Positions 36,097-44,641 of a DNA stretch of 64,000 nt are shown piece by piece. How positions within the stretch are numbered: position 1 is the first letter of the stretch; every line of letters starts with the position of its first letter. This DNA is from an uncultured Pseudomonadota bacterium (GTDB taxonomy: Bacteria; Myxococcota_A; Polyangia; HGW-17), in assembly GCA_938004375.1 (NCBI GenBank), contig CALKWH010000475.1:12752-76751 (forward strand), given 5' to 3'. The position numbers were made by a program, and so were the translations under genes. Below the pieces are notes generated by a model. That model saw nothing but the letters and a program-made list of their open reading frames with translations, did not search any database and was not told where the DNA came from.

Positions 36097-38007
36097 CTAA
36101 TCCAGCGTCCTTCGCAGCACCGTGCCCGCCTCGCCGACGACCAGGACCTCGGTGTCCGAGAGCCACAGCGCGTCGCCCAAAAAGGCATCGAGGCCGGTCC
36201 GGACGTCCTGCCAGGTGAGACCGCCGTCCAGAGTGAGCCACGCGGCCCCGTGCTGCCCCACCGCCAGCCCGCGATCACCGGCGAAGGCCACGGCGTACAG
36301 GTTCTCGCCGATGCCGTCGCAGACCACGCAGGCCCAGGTGGCGCCGTCGTCATCCGACGCGAGGATGGTGCCGAAGTCGCCCACCGCGATCCAGCGGCCC
36401 TCGCGGACCCAGGCCACGTCGTAGTACCACTCGGCGGGCGCCCCGACGGGCACCGCGGACGGGGTGAAGACGACGCCGTCCGTCGAGCGCCCCAGGTACT
36501 GCCAGTACCCGCCCGCGAGCCAGGTGCCCCAGGGCGCGGCCGCCACCACCGCACCCTGCGCCCGCTGCCCGTATTCCGCGTCGAAGGCCACGTCGCCAAA
36601 AGTGAGACCGCCGTCGACGCTGCGGGCACCCTGCCAGTAGCCGGTGGCCACCGCGGCCGGCCCGGCGCAGGCGGCGCCGTTGAGGAACTGGTAGCCGAAG
36701 AACGGGCCGTCCACCTCGCCGATCTTCGGCCGGTGCTCCCAGGTCTCGCCGGCGTCGGGGCTGCGGACGAACTGACCCTCCCCGAAGCCCAGGCCGGTGC
36801 CGTCCGCGGTGAAGCACAGATCGGCGAGCGCGCGACCGGGGAAGGCCGAGGTCCCGGCGACGGGCACGGCCTCCCAGGTGTCCGGGGCCAGGCGCAGGAA
36901 CAGGCCGTTTTCGGTCCCTCCGGTGAAGAGAACGCCGTCGGGCGCCTCGACAAGGGCGGTCAACGAATAGGCAGCCGGGAACGTCTCGCGGGTCCAGCCC
37001 TCGGCCGTCTCTCCGGCCCCGGGCCGCTTCCCCGCGTCGAACCACTCGAACATCTCGGGATAGAAGAAGCCGTAGAGCTCGTGGCCGGCGTCGAGTTGAC
37101 GGTCGAAGATGCGCTCGGACGGGAAGCCGGCGGCGGCGAGGCGGCTCACCAACTGGTAGTGATAGGTCCGCATGTAGTCGCGAAAGCCCGTGGCCAGATA
37201 CACGCGACCCCGGTCCTGCATCCGGTTCGTGATCCACGTCCCGCCGCCCACGAAGCCGAAGCCGGTAAAAGGCGTCGCTGCATCCGCCAGCGCCCGCGAG
37301 GTCTGGTTGGTGCCCGACGAGAAGCCCATCAGGTACAGGCGCTCCGGATCCAGGCGCACCCGGCCCGACACCTCGATCACGAGGGCGGCGAGGAACTCGT
37401 GGTTGCGCTCCGTGTCCCCCTGGTTCTGGTCCCAGCGATAGACCACCCAGCCGTCCTCGGAGGCGCTCCGGGAGCGGGGCCGCACCAGCACGAAGCCGTG
37501 AGCTTCTGCCGCGTCCTTCGCCGCGTCGAGCCCGTAGGCCAATTCCGGGTTGTCCCCCGCGGTGCCGTGCAGATCCATGAGCAGGGCCGCGGGGGCGTCG
37601 TGGGCGTACCCGGAGGGGACGTACATGTAATAATATCGCGTCTCGAGCTCGACCGGGAGCTCCTGGGCGAAGAACTCCCGCTGCGTCAACGGATCTCCTA
37701 GCGTGCAGGCCCCCGCGAGGTCGGTGAACGCCCCCGCCACGCACACGCACTCGTGGCCCCCGGGCTCAAAGGGCGAAGGCCGGCACTGCGCGGCGGGACC
37801 GCAGTCCACGTCCGCACAGGGATCGACCACCGCCGTGCAGACGTCCTCGAGGCAGACCAGATCCTCCCGGTTGCAGGTGCCGTCCGGGTGACAGGACCCG
37901 CCCTCGTCACCCACGACGGGAAGGTTACTGTTTTCCTTGACTTTTGGGTCGTCGCAGGCCCAGAGCGCCAGGCCCAGCGCAACCCACAGGAGCCAGCCAC
38001 AGCGCAT
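36097..38007 (-). CDS. Lipoprotein esterase with EGF-like region and BNR/Ycf48-like propeller
   Basis: The 636-residue lipoprotein (Cys18, after GGAGG) has three parts. Residues about 35-105 are Cys-rich EGF-like. Residues about 115-330 look like an alpha/beta-hydrolase of the polyhydroxybutyrate depolymerase/LpqC type: L-H-G-T at 147-149, the nucleophile elbow G-F-S-S-G with Ser230, and a probable His309 in A-G-H-E. Residues about 345-636 resemble a beta-propeller with BNR/Asp-box repeats (S-x-D-x-G-x-T-W). It probably hydrolyses an ester outside the cytoplasm; substrate unknown. Confidence 0.85.
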   Translation of the reverse strand: MRCGWLLWVALGLALWACDDPKVKENSNLPVVGDEGGSCHPDGTCNREDLVCLEDVCTAVVDPCADVDCGPAAQCRPSPFEPGGHECVCVAGAFTDLAGACTLGDPLTQREFFAQELPVELETRYYYMYVPSGYAHDAPAALLMDLHGTAGDNPELAYGLDAAKDAAEAHGFVLVRPRSRSASEDGWVVYRWDQNQGDTERNHEFLAALVIEVSGRVRLDPERLYLMGFSSGTNQTSRALADAATPFTGFGFVGGGTWITNRMQDRGRVYLATGFRDYMRTYHYQLVSRLAAAGFPSERIFDRQLDAGHELYGFFYPEMFEWFDAGKRPGAGETAEGWTRETFPAAYSLTALVEAPDGVLFTGGTENGLFLRLAPDTWEAVPVAGTSAFPGRALADLCFTADGTGLGFGEGQFVRSPDAGETWEHRPKIGEVDGPFFGYQFLNGAACAGPAAVATGYWQGARSVDGGLTFGDVAFDAEYGQRAQGAVVAAAPWGTWLAGGYWQYLGRSTDGVVFTPSAVPVGAPAEWYYDVAWVREGRWIAVGDFGTILASDDDGATWACVVCDGIGENLYAVAFAGDRGLAVGQHGAAWLTLDGGLTWQDVRTGLDAFLGDALWLSDTEVLVVGEAGTVLRRTLD

Positions 38008-38028
38008 CCGACACCTCCGGTTGGGAGC

Positions 38029-38550
38029 TCAATGGATCGTCGGGCAGCCGGCGAAGTCCGCGCACAGCCCGGTCTCGACGGCGTCCTCCCAGCACAGCCG
38101 GCCGGCGCCGCGGAAGCATCCGGCCGCGCCGGAGCCGTACATCTCGCAGTCGATGGAGCACTGGGACAGATCCTCGCCGCCGCAGTCGGTGACCAGCAGG
38201 TCGCAGGCGCCGTCGCAGAACCCGACGTCGTCGAAGGTCTGGCAACGCATGCATTCTTCGTAGCCGGTACAGTCGGTGGCCGCCAGCAGGCAGGTCTTGA
38301 CATACGGCTCCAGGGTCCCGTCGCACTTCGTCACGCAGGAATCCACGGTCGCGCCGAAGACCGTCTCCTTGTCGGTGATCGTCTCGCAGGCCATCAGCGC
38401 CGCGCACATCGTCTGGCAGGCCGTCTGGTTGTTCGCGTTGTTGACGTTGTTGACGTTGTTGATGTTGTTCGCGTTGTTGGACGATTCGTCGTCGTCACAG
38501 GCGACGAGCGCGGCGAGGGTCAAAAGGGAACAAATGAGAAGTTTTTTCAT
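38029..38550 (-). CDS. Small Asn-linker, Cys-rich lipoprotein
   Basis: The ATG at 38550, with AAAGGA upstream, gives 173 residues. Cys18 follows L-V-A; D-D-D-E and a (N-N-A/I/V)n stretch (about 24-42) lead to a Cys-rich region with about 18 cysteines. It is followed by the esterase lipoprotein after 21 bases. Disulfides are likely, so it is extracytoplasmic. No family is recognised. Confidence 0.82.
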   Translation of the reverse strand: MKKLLICSLLTLAALVACDDDESSNNANNINNVNNVNNANNQTACQTMCAALMACETITDKETVFGATVDSCVTKCDGTLEPYVKTCLLAATDCTGYEECMRCQTFDDVGFCDGACDLLVTDCGGEDLSQCSIDCEMYGSGAAGCFRGAGRLCWEDAVETGLCADFAGCPTIH

Positions 38551-38612
38551 GGTTTTTTCCTTTCCCGGACGCAGTATGGACCGGGTCAAACAGATGTGCA
38601 AGCCGCCCATGG

Positions 38613-38945
38613 TCAAACCTTTTTCCAGGCTACGCTCGCGGCCACTGCCGAGAACACGACCTCGGAGCCCAGGGGTTCCTTCATGAGATAGACCGACGGG
38701 AAGTTGCGGATCTCCGTGCTCTGCAGGCGCACGGCCAGGCTCACGGCGTAGGCGCCGGGCGGATCGTCAACGTCACTGACCTGAACGGCCACCACGCCCT
38801 CCACGTGCCGCTGATAGGAAAAACCCACGACGCCGGTGAGCTCAATCATCCACCGATCGTCCTTCTCGTCGGCCAGCTCCATGATCATCTCGTCGCGGAT
38901 GCCGAAGACCTGGATGATGCGAGCCTTGCGAAGTTTGTAAGCCAT
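38613..38945 (-). CDS. Hypothetical 110-residue cytoplasmic protein
   Basis: The ATG at 38945 is preceded by a strong GCAGGAGG site. The protein starts M-A-Y-K-L-R-K-A-R-I-I-Q-V-F-G and has alternating strands and helices with no signal peptide. It is unrecognised. The larger reading frame that extends upstream is not supported by start signals. Whether it belongs to the lipoprotein operon is unclear; the following gene starts 62 bases later. Confidence 0.7.
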   Translation of the reverse strand: MAYKLRKARIIQVFGIRDEMIMELADEKDDRWMIELTGVVGFSYQRHVEGVVAVQVSDVDDPPGAYAVSLAVRLQSTEIRNFPSVYLMKEPLGSEVVFSAVAASVAWKKV

Positions 38946-39113
38946 GTTCGCCTCCTGCCGCCGGGAACGATCGGGGTCCGCCGTCGCCGTGATCCCGTGA
39001 GCATACACGGGCGTCCCTGCGTTGTCATCCGCATTTTCGCTGGACAGGACCGGTTGCATTCTGGTATGACCGGGACCGGCCGGCGCCGCGCGACGCTGGC
39101 AGAAAGGCGCCTC

Positions 39114-39797
39114 TTGTCCCGCACCGCCTGGATCATCGGCAACACCGACGGCATCGGCCTGGGCCTCACCCGCCGGCTCCTGAAGAACGGCTGGACGGTC
39201 ACCGGCCTCTCCCGCTCCCCGGCCTCCCTCGCCCATGAGGCCTACGAACATCACGTGGCGGACGTGGCCGCGCCCGACTATCCGCAGATCCTGTCCGGGC
39301 TGGCCGCGCGCGGGATCCCCGACCTGGTGGTCTACTGCGCCGGCACCGGGCAGGAGCTGGATCTCGCCGATCTCTCCGCGGAGCCCCACACCTTCGAGGT
39401 CAACCTGCTCGGGATGGTGCGCACCGCCGCGACCGTGATCCCGCCCATGGTCGCCCGCGGGGCCGGCCACTTCGTCGGCCTCTCCAGCCTGGCCGACGAA
39501 CTGCGGCTCCCCGACGCCATCGGCTACTACGCCTCCAAGGCGGGGTTCTCGGCGTACCTCGCCGGGCTGGGGCGCGCGGCCAGGAAGCGCGGCGTCGCGG
39601 TCACCAACGTGCGCTTCGGTTTCGTGGACACCAAGATGGCGAAGGGACCGTCGAAGCCCCTGATGATGACCGTGGAGCGGGCGGTCAATCATATAGAATA
39701 TTGCATACGATGCCGACCGGCGCGCCACACGGCCCCGAAACTCATGATCCCGGTGGTGAAACTGATCCGCTTCGCCGCCTGGCTGGGCCTCGCGTAG
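39114..39797 (+). CDS. Short-chain dehydrogenase/reductase
   Basis: I chose a TTG at 39114, preceded by AAAGG at six bases; the ATG at 39066 has no ribosome-binding site and would add a tail before the cofactor motif. The 227-residue protein has the SDR pattern: G-N-T-D-G-I-G (cofactor loop, variant of T-G-x-x-x-G-I-G), Y-C-A-G, S-S-L-A and Y-Y-A-S-K (catalytic Tyr/Lys). It likely reduces or oxidises a small alcohol/ketone with NAD(P). Substrate unknown. It is convergent with the next gene, three bases apart. Confidence 0.9.
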   Translation: MSRTAWIIGNTDGIGLGLTRRLLKNGWTVTGLSRSPASLAHEAYEHHVADVAAPDYPQILSGLAARGIPDLVVYCAGTGQELDLADLSAEPHTFEVNLLGMVRTAATVIPPMVARGAGHFVGLSSLADELRLPDAIGYYASKAGFSAYLAGLGRAARKRGVAVTNVRFGFVDTKMAKGPSKPLMMTVERAVNHIEYCIRCRPARHTAPKLMIPVVKLIRFAAWLGLA

Positions 39798-39800
39798 ACG

Positions 39801-40217
39801 CTACAGATCCCCGGCGGCCGCCGCGCCGCCGCGCATGGGGGCGGGGGGCGGCTCGACGCTGCCCGACTCTCCGGAGTCGGCGGGATCGTCGGCCGGGGGC
39901 GGTTCGGGGACGGACGTCGCGGGCGGAGCCGCGGGGTGCTGCGGCAGCCAGGTGAGGTACCGGGCGGCGGCGGGGAAACCCGCCAGCCGCTCGCAGGGCA
40001 GCGGCGCCGGCGCCTCCCCCATGTGGAACCAGCAGCTTTGGGCCTGCGGATCGATGATGTACGAGGCGATCACCCACCCGCTGGGGATGAGCACCTTGCC
40101 GGCCGTGATCGTCACGATGGACGTGTCGGACGCGGAGCGGACGCTCCCAGGACGGGTGTTCCAGCAGGCGGTGAGCCCCAGGGCGGCGAAAAGGAAGAGC
40201 GTAAAGAATCTCATCAT
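39801..40217 (-). CDS. Short Pro-rich lipoprotein
   Basis: The 138-residue protein begins ATGATG after GAGGG, with a signal peptide ending L-T-A-C (Cys18). The middle has one Cys pair (S-C-W-F...L-P-C-E), and the C-terminal third is Pro/Ala/Asp-rich. It is unrecognised and probably an envelope lipoprotein. Confidence 0.72.
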   Translation of the reverse strand: MMRFFTLFLFAALGLTACWNTRPGSVRSASDTSIVTITAGKVLIPSGWVIASYIIDPQAQSCWFHMGEAPAPLPCERLAGFPAAARYLTWLPQHPAAPPATSVPEPPPADDPADSGESGSVEPPPAPMRGGAAAAGDL

Positions 40218-40350
40218 TCAATCCCTCTACGGGTACGGGAACTGCCAAATACGTTTCGGCCTCAGGAGGGCACTATCCCCGAGGGTCAGACAGTTGTCAA
40301 GAAGACCGTGATTGCGAAGGCAGCCTGGCCAAGGTATCTGAGAACCACGC

Positions 40351-42297
40351 TCATTGGATCTGGCCATACATCGAGAACCATTGCTTGAGACCCAGCAACA
40401 GGTTCTGCGCGGCGTCGGGTTCGAAGGCATCGAACTCCGCCAGCGTGACGAACTGACCATCGTTCAGAATCAGGCGAAGCTCATAGGTGTTCCGACCCGG
40501 TCCCGCGTGCCGGCCGCCCCTGAACGAACTTCTGGATTCGAGCATTTCCAGATTCAAGGGATTGAGTTCCTGGCGTGGAATCCGCGACGCTCCTTTACAA
40601 ACCGGGACCAACCCTTTGCGCGTCAGTCTCCATCGGCTGACCAGTATCACGGTCGGGACGATGGCCGGCGTGACGATCCAATAGAGCACCATCGGAAAAA
40701 CGAGCCCCACCACCCCCATCGCACTCCCCCGGACCCCGAAATGGACCGCCGGAACGACGAACAGCAGCAGCATCCAGGTAACATTCCACCCCGTGAAGGC
40801 CCACTCACTCCAGGACGCGATGGGCAGCAGCAGGACCGGTCGACGGCGAACCACCGAACTGCGCTGGTGGGTCGTCGCCGGCAGAAGGATCCGGAAGCAG
40901 AGAACCACCACCAGATAGCCATAGGAAAACAGCCCGAAAACCCAATCCGCTCGTGTCAATTCCCTTGGATTTTCCAGATTCAATGGAGAATGAAACAGTT
41001 CCATCAACCCGAGGGTGACGACCAGACATAACAATACGAAGAGCGTCGCGCGACGTTGCCAGGAGGGAAGCAGGCCCGCAACAGCCAGACGCCAGGCGGT
41101 CACAGGTGGCTCCAGTTGGTTTCTGGCCGACTCGAGCGCCAGGCGCAGCGGATCACCCTGGGGCAGCGAATCGATTCTGTCCGTGAGTCGAAGCAGCGTC
41201 GGGATCGGCTTCTCGTCCCGCTTCATGCGCTTCAACCGGACGAGTTCCTGGGTAATCTCTCCGATCTGCGCGGGATCCTCACCACAAATGATCAGGTCCA
41301 CGAAGTAATCCCAAGGAGAATTTTGCTCTGTGACCCTTCTGCGCCAGTCGCCGGGTTTTTCCCGTTCGAGACCAGCGGTCTTGCCTTCAGGGATGGGATC
41401 GGGGCTTCCCGAGAGGCGAGGCATAGCGGCTGCGATGCTGCCCAGTTCGTCCAACTCGCGTTCCAGACCGTCGGCATCCATCCACAGCCCACGCTGCAGG
41501 CTGTGGAGACTTCCCCCGATCAGCATGGCGTCCCTGCGCTCGAGACCGGAAAAAATCGACTCCGCTCCAGACGACGCCAGCCTGGCCACCTCGTCGGACT
41601 CCCCATCGAAGAAAAAACTCCCCGAGGTTCCGGGCGCCTTTTCCCAGGCTTGGGCACGCTCGAGCGCGTTCAGGAAAAGGCTTTCCCGTTCGCGCATGTC
41701 GCTCTCTTCCCGGACGTCCAGGATCCCGTGCTCGACGAGCACCACATAATTCAACCTGCGGTCATCGTCGTACTGGTTGAGCCCGCTCCAGAGCTTCTTC
41801 AGTCGAGAGATCCGAAGCAACGGAATCACCGTCAAGGAATCGGAGAATTTCCTCGTCGGCGTGACCTTCAACCAGGAGAAATGGACGGAGTCATTGCGTT
41901 GGTTGGGAAAAAGGTGCCAGAGTTCGAGGCTCACCTTGGCGTCGTCGAGCTCTCTCGACAGGGTGACGCGATTGATCTCGTTCCCCGTTTGGACCGTCAG
42001 GTTCCATCCCCTCTGCTTTTCCAAAAACTCGAGCGCCTCCGCCGCGGCTCGCCGTCGCCGAATGAGCGACAGCACGTGCAGCAGAAGTCCCGCGGCCAGA
42101 ATCCCGACCGTGATCGACGCCGTGTACAACGGGCTCTTCAGTATCCTCAGCAAAGGGGGGATAACGGTTGCCGGAGCGGCTGCCAGAACCAGGTTTGCCA
42201 GCAGGCCCAGCCAGGTAAATACGGTCACGGCGCCAAAGGGAAACCGGTAAATCACCAGTGCCCGCGCGCCCTTCAGGGTGGCGAGCGGATCTTTCAT
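40351..42297 (-). CDS. Large multi-pass membrane protein of unknown function
   Basis: The 648-residue protein starts at an ATG at 42297. It has two hydrophobic segments near the N-terminus (about 20-75), a long soluble middle (about 85-430) and a C-terminal membrane part (about 445-600) with four to six helices, followed by a soluble tail. No family is recognised. The DNA is less GC-rich than its flanks by eye. It follows the next gene by 32 bases, so they are probably cotranscribed. Confidence 0.75.
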   Translation of the reverse strand: MKDPLATLKGARALVIYRFPFGAVTVFTWLGLLANLVLAAAPATVIPPLLRILKSPLYTASITVGILAAGLLLHVLSLIRRRRAAAEALEFLEKQRGWNLTVQTGNEINRVTLSRELDDAKVSLELWHLFPNQRNDSVHFSWLKVTPTRKFSDSLTVIPLLRISRLKKLWSGLNQYDDDRRLNYVVLVEHGILDVREESDMRERESLFLNALERAQAWEKAPGTSGSFFFDGESDEVARLASSGAESIFSGLERRDAMLIGGSLHSLQRGLWMDADGLERELDELGSIAAAMPRLSGSPDPIPEGKTAGLEREKPGDWRRRVTEQNSPWDYFVDLIICGEDPAQIGEITQELVRLKRMKRDEKPIPTLLRLTDRIDSLPQGDPLRLALESARNQLEPPVTAWRLAVAGLLPSWQRRATLFVLLCLVVTLGLMELFHSPLNLENPRELTRADWVFGLFSYGYLVVVLCFRILLPATTHQRSSVVRRRPVLLLPIASWSEWAFTGWNVTWMLLLFVVPAVHFGVRGSAMGVVGLVFPMVLYWIVTPAIVPTVILVSRWRLTRKGLVPVCKGASRIPRQELNPLNLEMLESRSSFRGGRHAGPGRNTYELRLILNDGQFVTLAEFDAFEPDAAQNLLLGLKQWFSMYGQIQ

Positions 42298-42329
42298 GCA
42301 CGTTGTGGCCTCTGGAGGTGCCGGCGACG

Positions 42330-42917
42330 TCAATTGAAATCCACCAACGGGAAGTGATACCCCGCGAAGCCGCCGATCTGCCAGGTGCCGGGGAACCGGG
42401 GCCGGCGGCTGTTCCCCGGAGCGGCGTCGGCCCGGTCGTTGGCCTTCGTTGGAATGAAGCGCACCTCCAACCCGACGGTGACCGGGTGATCCCCGTCCAG
42501 ACGCAGCACGCCCACCTGGAATCCGAGGGCGAGGGCCGAGGGCGTGGCGGGGAACCCGCCCGAGTCCGGGGCGGCGCCGGCGTGGTGTTCCCCGGAGTCC
42601 GGCGCGAAGTCCATGGGAAACAGCATCAGGTGGATTCCATAGTTTTTGAACAAATATTCCAGGGAGAGCCCCAGGGGCATCCGCAAAGGGACCACCTTCG
42701 GCGGTCCCGGGAGCGTGATCCCCGTGAGGGAACTGAAGCCCAGGGACGCCACCCACTGCCGGTGCCGACCCTGGCGCCGCGAACGGGGCACCGCCGGTGT
42801 GTCGGGGTTTTCGGGATCGGCGAGCAACCCGGAGAGCGCCTGGAGGGTGGACGCCGGATCCCGCCGGGAGAGCCCGGCGAGCAGGTCCTGGAAGCAGCGA
42901 AGTTTCTGGGGGTCCAT
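42330..42917 (-). CDS. Hypothetical protein with beta-strand pattern
   Basis: The ATG at 42917, with GGGAG upstream, gives 195 residues. The N-terminal 60 residues are helical and charged; the rest has alternating hydrophobic strands (L-G-L-S-L-E-Y-L-F, L-A-L-G-F-Q-V-G-V-L-R-L, I-G-G-F-A-G-Y-H-F) that look barrel-like, but there is no signal peptide. It is unrecognised. It is the first gene of a pair with the membrane protein. Confidence 0.65.
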   Translation of the reverse strand: MDPQKLRCFQDLLAGLSRRDPASTLQALSGLLADPENPDTPAVPRSRRQGRHRQWVASLGFSSLTGITLPGPPKVVPLRMPLGLSLEYLFKNYGIHLMLFPMDFAPDSGEHHAGAAPDSGGFPATPSALALGFQVGVLRLDGDHPVTVGLEVRFIPTKANDRADAAPGNSRRPRFPGTWQIGGFAGYHFPLVDFN

Positions 42918-43117
42918 GAAATGCTCCCGCGGCGGGATGGCGGACCGAGGGCTCCCCTCACACGCGCGCCCCCCGATGTTACCGGTGAAATCTCCCGGGT
43001 CAAGGAGGAAATCCCGGGAACCCCGGGCCAATCCCCACAAAATCAGTAGATTATTCAACCGACCCGTGAATAGAAACGATATTCGCCGGTTCAACGGCAT
43101 ATGATCCTTGGAGAACC

Positions 43118-44632
43118 ATGACCGACTCCCCTCCGACCCGCCCGAAATTCTTCACCCGAGCATTGAACCTCATTGAACGCGTGGGCAACGCCCTGCCGCA
43201 CCCGGCGACCCTGTTCGCCATCCTCGGTCTGGTGGTCCTGGTCGCCTCGGCCCTCGCCGCCGCGCTGGGGGCGAACGCGGTCCACCCTTCCACCGGCGAG
43301 CTCATCGTGCCCCGGAACCTGCTGGGCTTCGAGGGACTGCGCTATCTCTATGTCAGTCTCGAGGACAACTTCATCGCCTTCCCACCCTTCGGGATCGTGT
43401 TGGTGTCGGTCATCGGCCTGGGCATCGCCGAGGGCACCGGGCTCATCGAGGCCCTGATCAAACAGACCATCCTCAAGGCCCCGCGGCGGCTGGTCACCTC
43501 GTTCATCATCGCGGCCGGGATCCTCAGCCACCTCGCCTCCTCGGTGGGCTACGTCGTGCTGATCCCGCTGGGCGCGCTGGTGTTCATGGCCTTTCGCCGC
43601 CACCCCGTGGCGGGCATCGCGGCGGCCTTCGCCGGGGTCTCCGGGGGCTTCGGTGCCAATTTCCTGATCGGCTCGATCGACCCGATCCTGTCCGGGCTCT
43701 CGGAGTCGGCGGCACAGATCGTGCAGCCGGATCTCTCCGTCGGCCCGGCCGCCAATTATTATTTCATGGTGGCCAGCGCCTTCATGATCGTCCTCGTGGG
43801 GACCTGGGTCACCGAGCGCATCGTGGAGCCGAGGCTGGGTGCCTATCAGGAGGAGCACGAGGCTCCCACGGCGCTCACGGCCATGGAGCGCCGCGGGTTG
43901 CGTGCAGCCCTGATCACCCTGGCGCTGCTCGTGGCCGCCTTCGTCGGGCTCACGGTACCCGAGGGCGCGGTCCTGCGTGGCTCCGGGAGCGTGCTCGACG
44001 GCCCCTTCTTCGAAGGACTGATCACCGGGATCTTTCTGTTCTTCAGTCTTCCCGGCCTGGTATACGGCCTGACCACCGGAAAGATCCGTTCGGACAAGGA
44101 CGTGGTGACCCTGATCACCCAGGCCATCCGGGACATCGCCCCCTACGTGGTGCTGGTGTTCTTCGCCGCCCAGTTCATCGCCTGGTTCCAGGAGTCGCGC
44201 CTCGGTCTGCTGCTGGCGATCCACGGCGCCGCCGGGATCCAGGCCTCGGGCATCTCCGGACCCGCCCTGCTGGTGCTGTTCATCGTGTTTTCCGCGGTCA
44301 TGAACTTCTTCATGGGGTCCGCGTCGGCCAAGTGGGCCATCATGGCTCCCGTGTTCGTGCCCATGTTCATGCTCTCGGGCTACCACCCCGCCCTGACCCA
44401 GGCGGCGTTTCGCATCGGCGACTCGGTCACCAACATCATCACGCCCATGATGAGTTATTACGCCCTGATCCTGACCTTCGTGAACAAGTTCGACCGCAAG
44501 GCCGGCGTGGGCACCACCATTGCGATGATGCTGCCCTACTCGGTGTTCTTTTTCCTGGCGTGGACGGTCCTGCTGCTCGTCTGGTACTACCTGGGCATTC
44601 CCCTGGGACCGGGCGGCCCCGTGCATATGTGA
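43118..44632 (+). CDS. abgT: AbgT-family transporter
   Basis: The 504-residue protein starts after GGAG and has 10 or so membrane segments. The sequence matches the AbgT family throughout: the N-terminal R-V-G-N-A-L-P-H-P-A-T-L-F, the central S-G-G-F-G-A-N-F and the C-terminal G-S-A-S-A-K-W-A-I-M-A-P-V-F-V-P. Members import p-aminobenzoyl-glutamate or export antimetabolites such as sulfonamides. It is convergent with glgP at nine bases. No folate gene is next to it. Confidence 0.93.
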   Translation: MTDSPPTRPKFFTRALNLIERVGNALPHPATLFAILGLVVLVASALAAALGANAVHPSTGELIVPRNLLGFEGLRYLYVSLEDNFIAFPPFGIVLVSVIGLGIAEGTGLIEALIKQTILKAPRRLVTSFIIAAGILSHLASSVGYVVLIPLGALVFMAFRRHPVAGIAAAFAGVSGGFGANFLIGSIDPILSGLSESAAQIVQPDLSVGPAANYYFMVASAFMIVLVGTWVTERIVEPRLGAYQEEHEAPTALTAMERRGLRAALITLALLVAAFVGLTVPEGAVLRGSGSVLDGPFFEGLITGIFLFFSLPGLVYGLTTGKIRSDKDVVTLITQAIRDIAPYVVLVFFAAQFIAWFQESRLGLLLAIHGAAGIQASGISGPALLVLFIVFSAVMNFFMGSASAKWAIMAPVFVPMFMLSGYHPALTQAAFRIGDSVTNIITPMMSYYALILTFVNKFDRKAGVGTTIAMMLPYSVFFFLAWTVLLLVWYYLGIPLGPGGPVHM

Positions 44633-44641
44633 CGAAACCGG

